A DNA stretch of 7,353 nt from Nitrospinota bacterium. Lineage in GTDB: Bacteria > UBA8248. Below are positions 5,851 to 7,353 of this stretch, one piece after another. The DNA lies in assembly GCA_011523725.1 (NCBI GenBank), contig WTGD01000070.1:1-7353 (forward strand). The letters are read 5' to 3'. A program made the translations under genes and the position numbers. The notes under the pieces are model-generated. The model had not been told where the DNA came from. It saw only the letters and a list, made by a program, of their open reading frames with translations, and did not search any database. Within the stretch, counting starts at the first letter, position 1. Each line of letters opens with the position of its first letter.

Positions 5851-7353
5851 CCGAAGCATCGGCTTTTGATTTTTCATTTTCCATTCACGCTCTTTGACCG
5901 AAGCCAGATAAGACTCCAGCTGGCGAATCCTCAATCTCGCTTTCTTGATTTCCTCTCCCATCCGCGCCGAAGCCCCCCCCCTTTCGAGCGCCGCAATGCT
6001 CCGGTAATGGCCGATGGCCTTCTTCCACTCCCGGCGAGACTCGCGAATCGATGCGGCGCGCCAGGTCGCCGAGCGCACCCACTCCCGGTGGCCGTCGCCT
6101 GAGCGCATCAACGACTCGAAGAGATCGAGCGCCTTGTTCCATTGCCCCTCTTCCTCGAACCGCACGGCGATTTGAAACCGGGCGGGACCGGAAATGTTTC
6201 CGTCATTCGATTTTGCAGCGATTCGATAAGCCGCCAACGCCGCTCCGGGCCGTTTTCTTCGCTGTTCAATCGTACCGAGCCGCAAGGCCACCATACCCGC
6301 TTTGCCATTCTCGGGGAATTTGCGCAGGAAATCCGTGTAGGCTTTCGCGGCTTCGTCGTCATCCCCCATGTTCTCGAGGGCTTCCCCCAGCCCCAGAGCC
6401 GTCCCGGCGTCACGAGGGGCAAGGGCCAGAACACGGCGCAGCGCCCCCGCGAATTCATTCAGATTGTTCTCTTTCAGAAAACACGACGCCCGATGCCGGT
6501 GCAATGCCAGCTTCTCGTCCTTCGTCCTCTCATGCTGCAGCGCCCGCGCGGACGTCTTCACGGCGCGAGCACAGTCTTTCCGCTCGAACAGCACGAGCGA
6601 CCACAGTCCGAGCCCCTCGCCGGGCTCGGGCGGGTCGAGCGCGTCCCAGGACGAGAAGGCCGCATCCGCGCCTTTCCAGTCCTGCGCGCCGAAGGCGTTG
6701 CGCGCCATGAAATACCAGATCGAGCGCCTCCTCGGGGCGCTCACCGCCTCATCGCCCGCCAGCGGGAGGAGATATTTCCGCGCATTTTGAAAATCGCCCT
6801 GCGCGCGATACAGGCTGCCGATTTTGAGACGCGCCTCACGCTTCAATTCTTCGGGAAGATGCGGCAGGGCGTCCTGAAAACGCCTCAAGGCCTCTTTTCG
6901 GTCGCCGCGCTTCTCGGCCAACTCGCCCAGACGGTACCGCGCACGGACTGCCAGCTCGGGGCGTCTCCCGCCCGAGGCGACTTGGGCGTAATACGCGCCC
7001 GCCTCAACGAATCTTTCGGCTCTCCACGCGCACTCGGCTCTCAGAAAAGCCACCTCCGAGCGCAAGGTCCGGGGGACATGCGCTTCGGGAACCACTTTCG
7101 CCAAGGCGACGGAGCGGGCGCAATCCTCGCGCGCATTGTGGATAAACGCCGCCCGCAGAACGCCCTGGTAGACGCTTTGCGCCATTTCGGGATCGGGCTT
7201 TTTCCCGGATTTCCTCAGTCCGTCGAATGACGCCAGTATCTGCTGGTACCGCTCGAGAAGTTTTCGTGTGTTCTGCCCGGGCTCTTTCTCCAGCATATCG
7301 GCCAGGCGCAGCCCGGACCATACCGCCTCGCGCGTATCCGGCGCGCGCCGGAT
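5848..7353 (-). CDS. TPR-repeat protein, 5' end missing
   Basis: The last 501 residues are visible; the frame stays open to the right edge, so the gene begins outside. An ATG at 7296 exists but has no ribosome binding site, and the 19 codons before it read on as helical protein. Nearly all of it is TPR-like helix pairs. Clear units lie near residues 134 to 165 (R-A-R-Y-R-L-G-E-L-A-x8-A-L-R-R-F), 172 to 200, 313 to 346 (A-G-T-A-L-G-L-G-E-A-L-x8-A-A-K-A-Y), 353 to 382, 389 to 416 and 428 to 455, counted from the edge. Residues 464 to 495 are charged and probably coiled coil. Export cannot be judged because the N-terminus is missing, but tight coupling to the next, exported TPR gene suggests the two act together, perhaps as partner scaffolds. 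No enzyme motif was seen. A G9 run lies at 5981 to 5973. Confidence 0.82.
   Translation of the reverse strand: MRRAPDTREAVWSGLRLADMLEKEPGQNTRKLLERYQQILASFDGLRKSGKKPDPEMAQSVYQGVLRAAFIHNAREDCARSVALAKVVPEAHVPRTLRSEVAFLRAECAWRAERFVEAGAYYAQVASGGRRPELAVRARYRLGELAEKRGDRKEALRRFQDALPHLPEELKREARLKIGSLYRAQGDFQNARKYLLPLAGDEAVSAPRRRSIWYFMARNAFGAQDWKGADAAFSSWDALDPPEPGEGLGLWSLVLFERKDCARAVKTSARALQHERTKDEKLALHRHRASCFLKENNLNEFAGALRRVLALAPRDAGTALGLGEALENMGDDDEAAKAYTDFLRKFPENGKAGMVALRLGTIEQRRKRPGAALAAYRIAAKSNDGNISGPARFQIAVRFEEEGQWNKALDLFESLMRSGDGHREWVRSATWRAASIRESRREWKKAIGHYRSIAALERGGASARMGEEIKKARLRIRQLESYLASVKEREWKMKNQKPMLR

Noticed and set aside
6142..7230. Long open frame on the plus strand (362 codons) opposite the upstream TPR gene
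   Set aside because: Its product is rich in Arg, Pro and His with no domain pattern, as expected of the antisense of GC-rich coding DNA; the minus-strand frame has clear TPR repeats.
7294..7296. ATG 7296 as the start of the upstream TPR gene
   Set aside because: No ribosome binding site, and the frame is open and protein-like to the window edge, so the gene is taken as truncated.

Overview
The window comes from a moderately GC-rich Gram-negative genome. The evidence is a proton-channel pair (ExbB and ExbD), a TonB-type energy transducer with a C-terminal outer-membrane-contacting domain, and a large exported repeat protein. Proteins of this make-up are common in Desulfobacterota-like and related lineages, but the sequence does not fix the taxon. 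No RNA gene, mobile element or CRISPR array was seen. Every gene lies on the minus strand, so transcription runs from right to left.

In transcription order there are seven genes. (1) A TPR-rich protein, cut by the right edge (7353 to 5848). (2) A 1044-residue exported TPR solenoid (5840 to 2706). (3) An ExbB/TolQ/MotA-family proton-channel subunit (2668 to 2069). (4) An ExbD/TolR-family subunit (2061 to 1636). (5) A TonB-family energy transducer (1610 to 768). (6) A MaoC-family hydratase with a TTG start (757 to 299). After a 179-base intergenic stretch that includes an AT-rich part comes (7) the first 39 codons of an MDR-superfamily (alcohol dehydrogenase-like) enzyme, cut by the left edge (119 to 1).

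Genes 1 to 6 look like one operon: the gaps are 7 to 37 bases. At three of the five junctions the upstream TGA is part of the next gene's Shine-Dalgarno sequence (TGAGG), which suggests termination-reinitiation coupling. The operon promoter is not in the window.

The likely machine is a proton-motive-force motor (ExbB plus ExbD) that drives a single-span TonB-like arm across the periplasm, with one or two very large TPR scaffolds. It lacks TolB and Pal within the window, so it is not a plain Tol-Pal operon, and no TonB-dependent receptor is visible. It resembles in outline the Vibrio TonB2 cluster (which includes a TPR gene) and the Agl/Glt-type motors of myxobacteria, but its cargo is unknown. 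The most unusual point is the soluble acyl-CoA-type hydratase gene coupled to the end of this envelope-motor operon.
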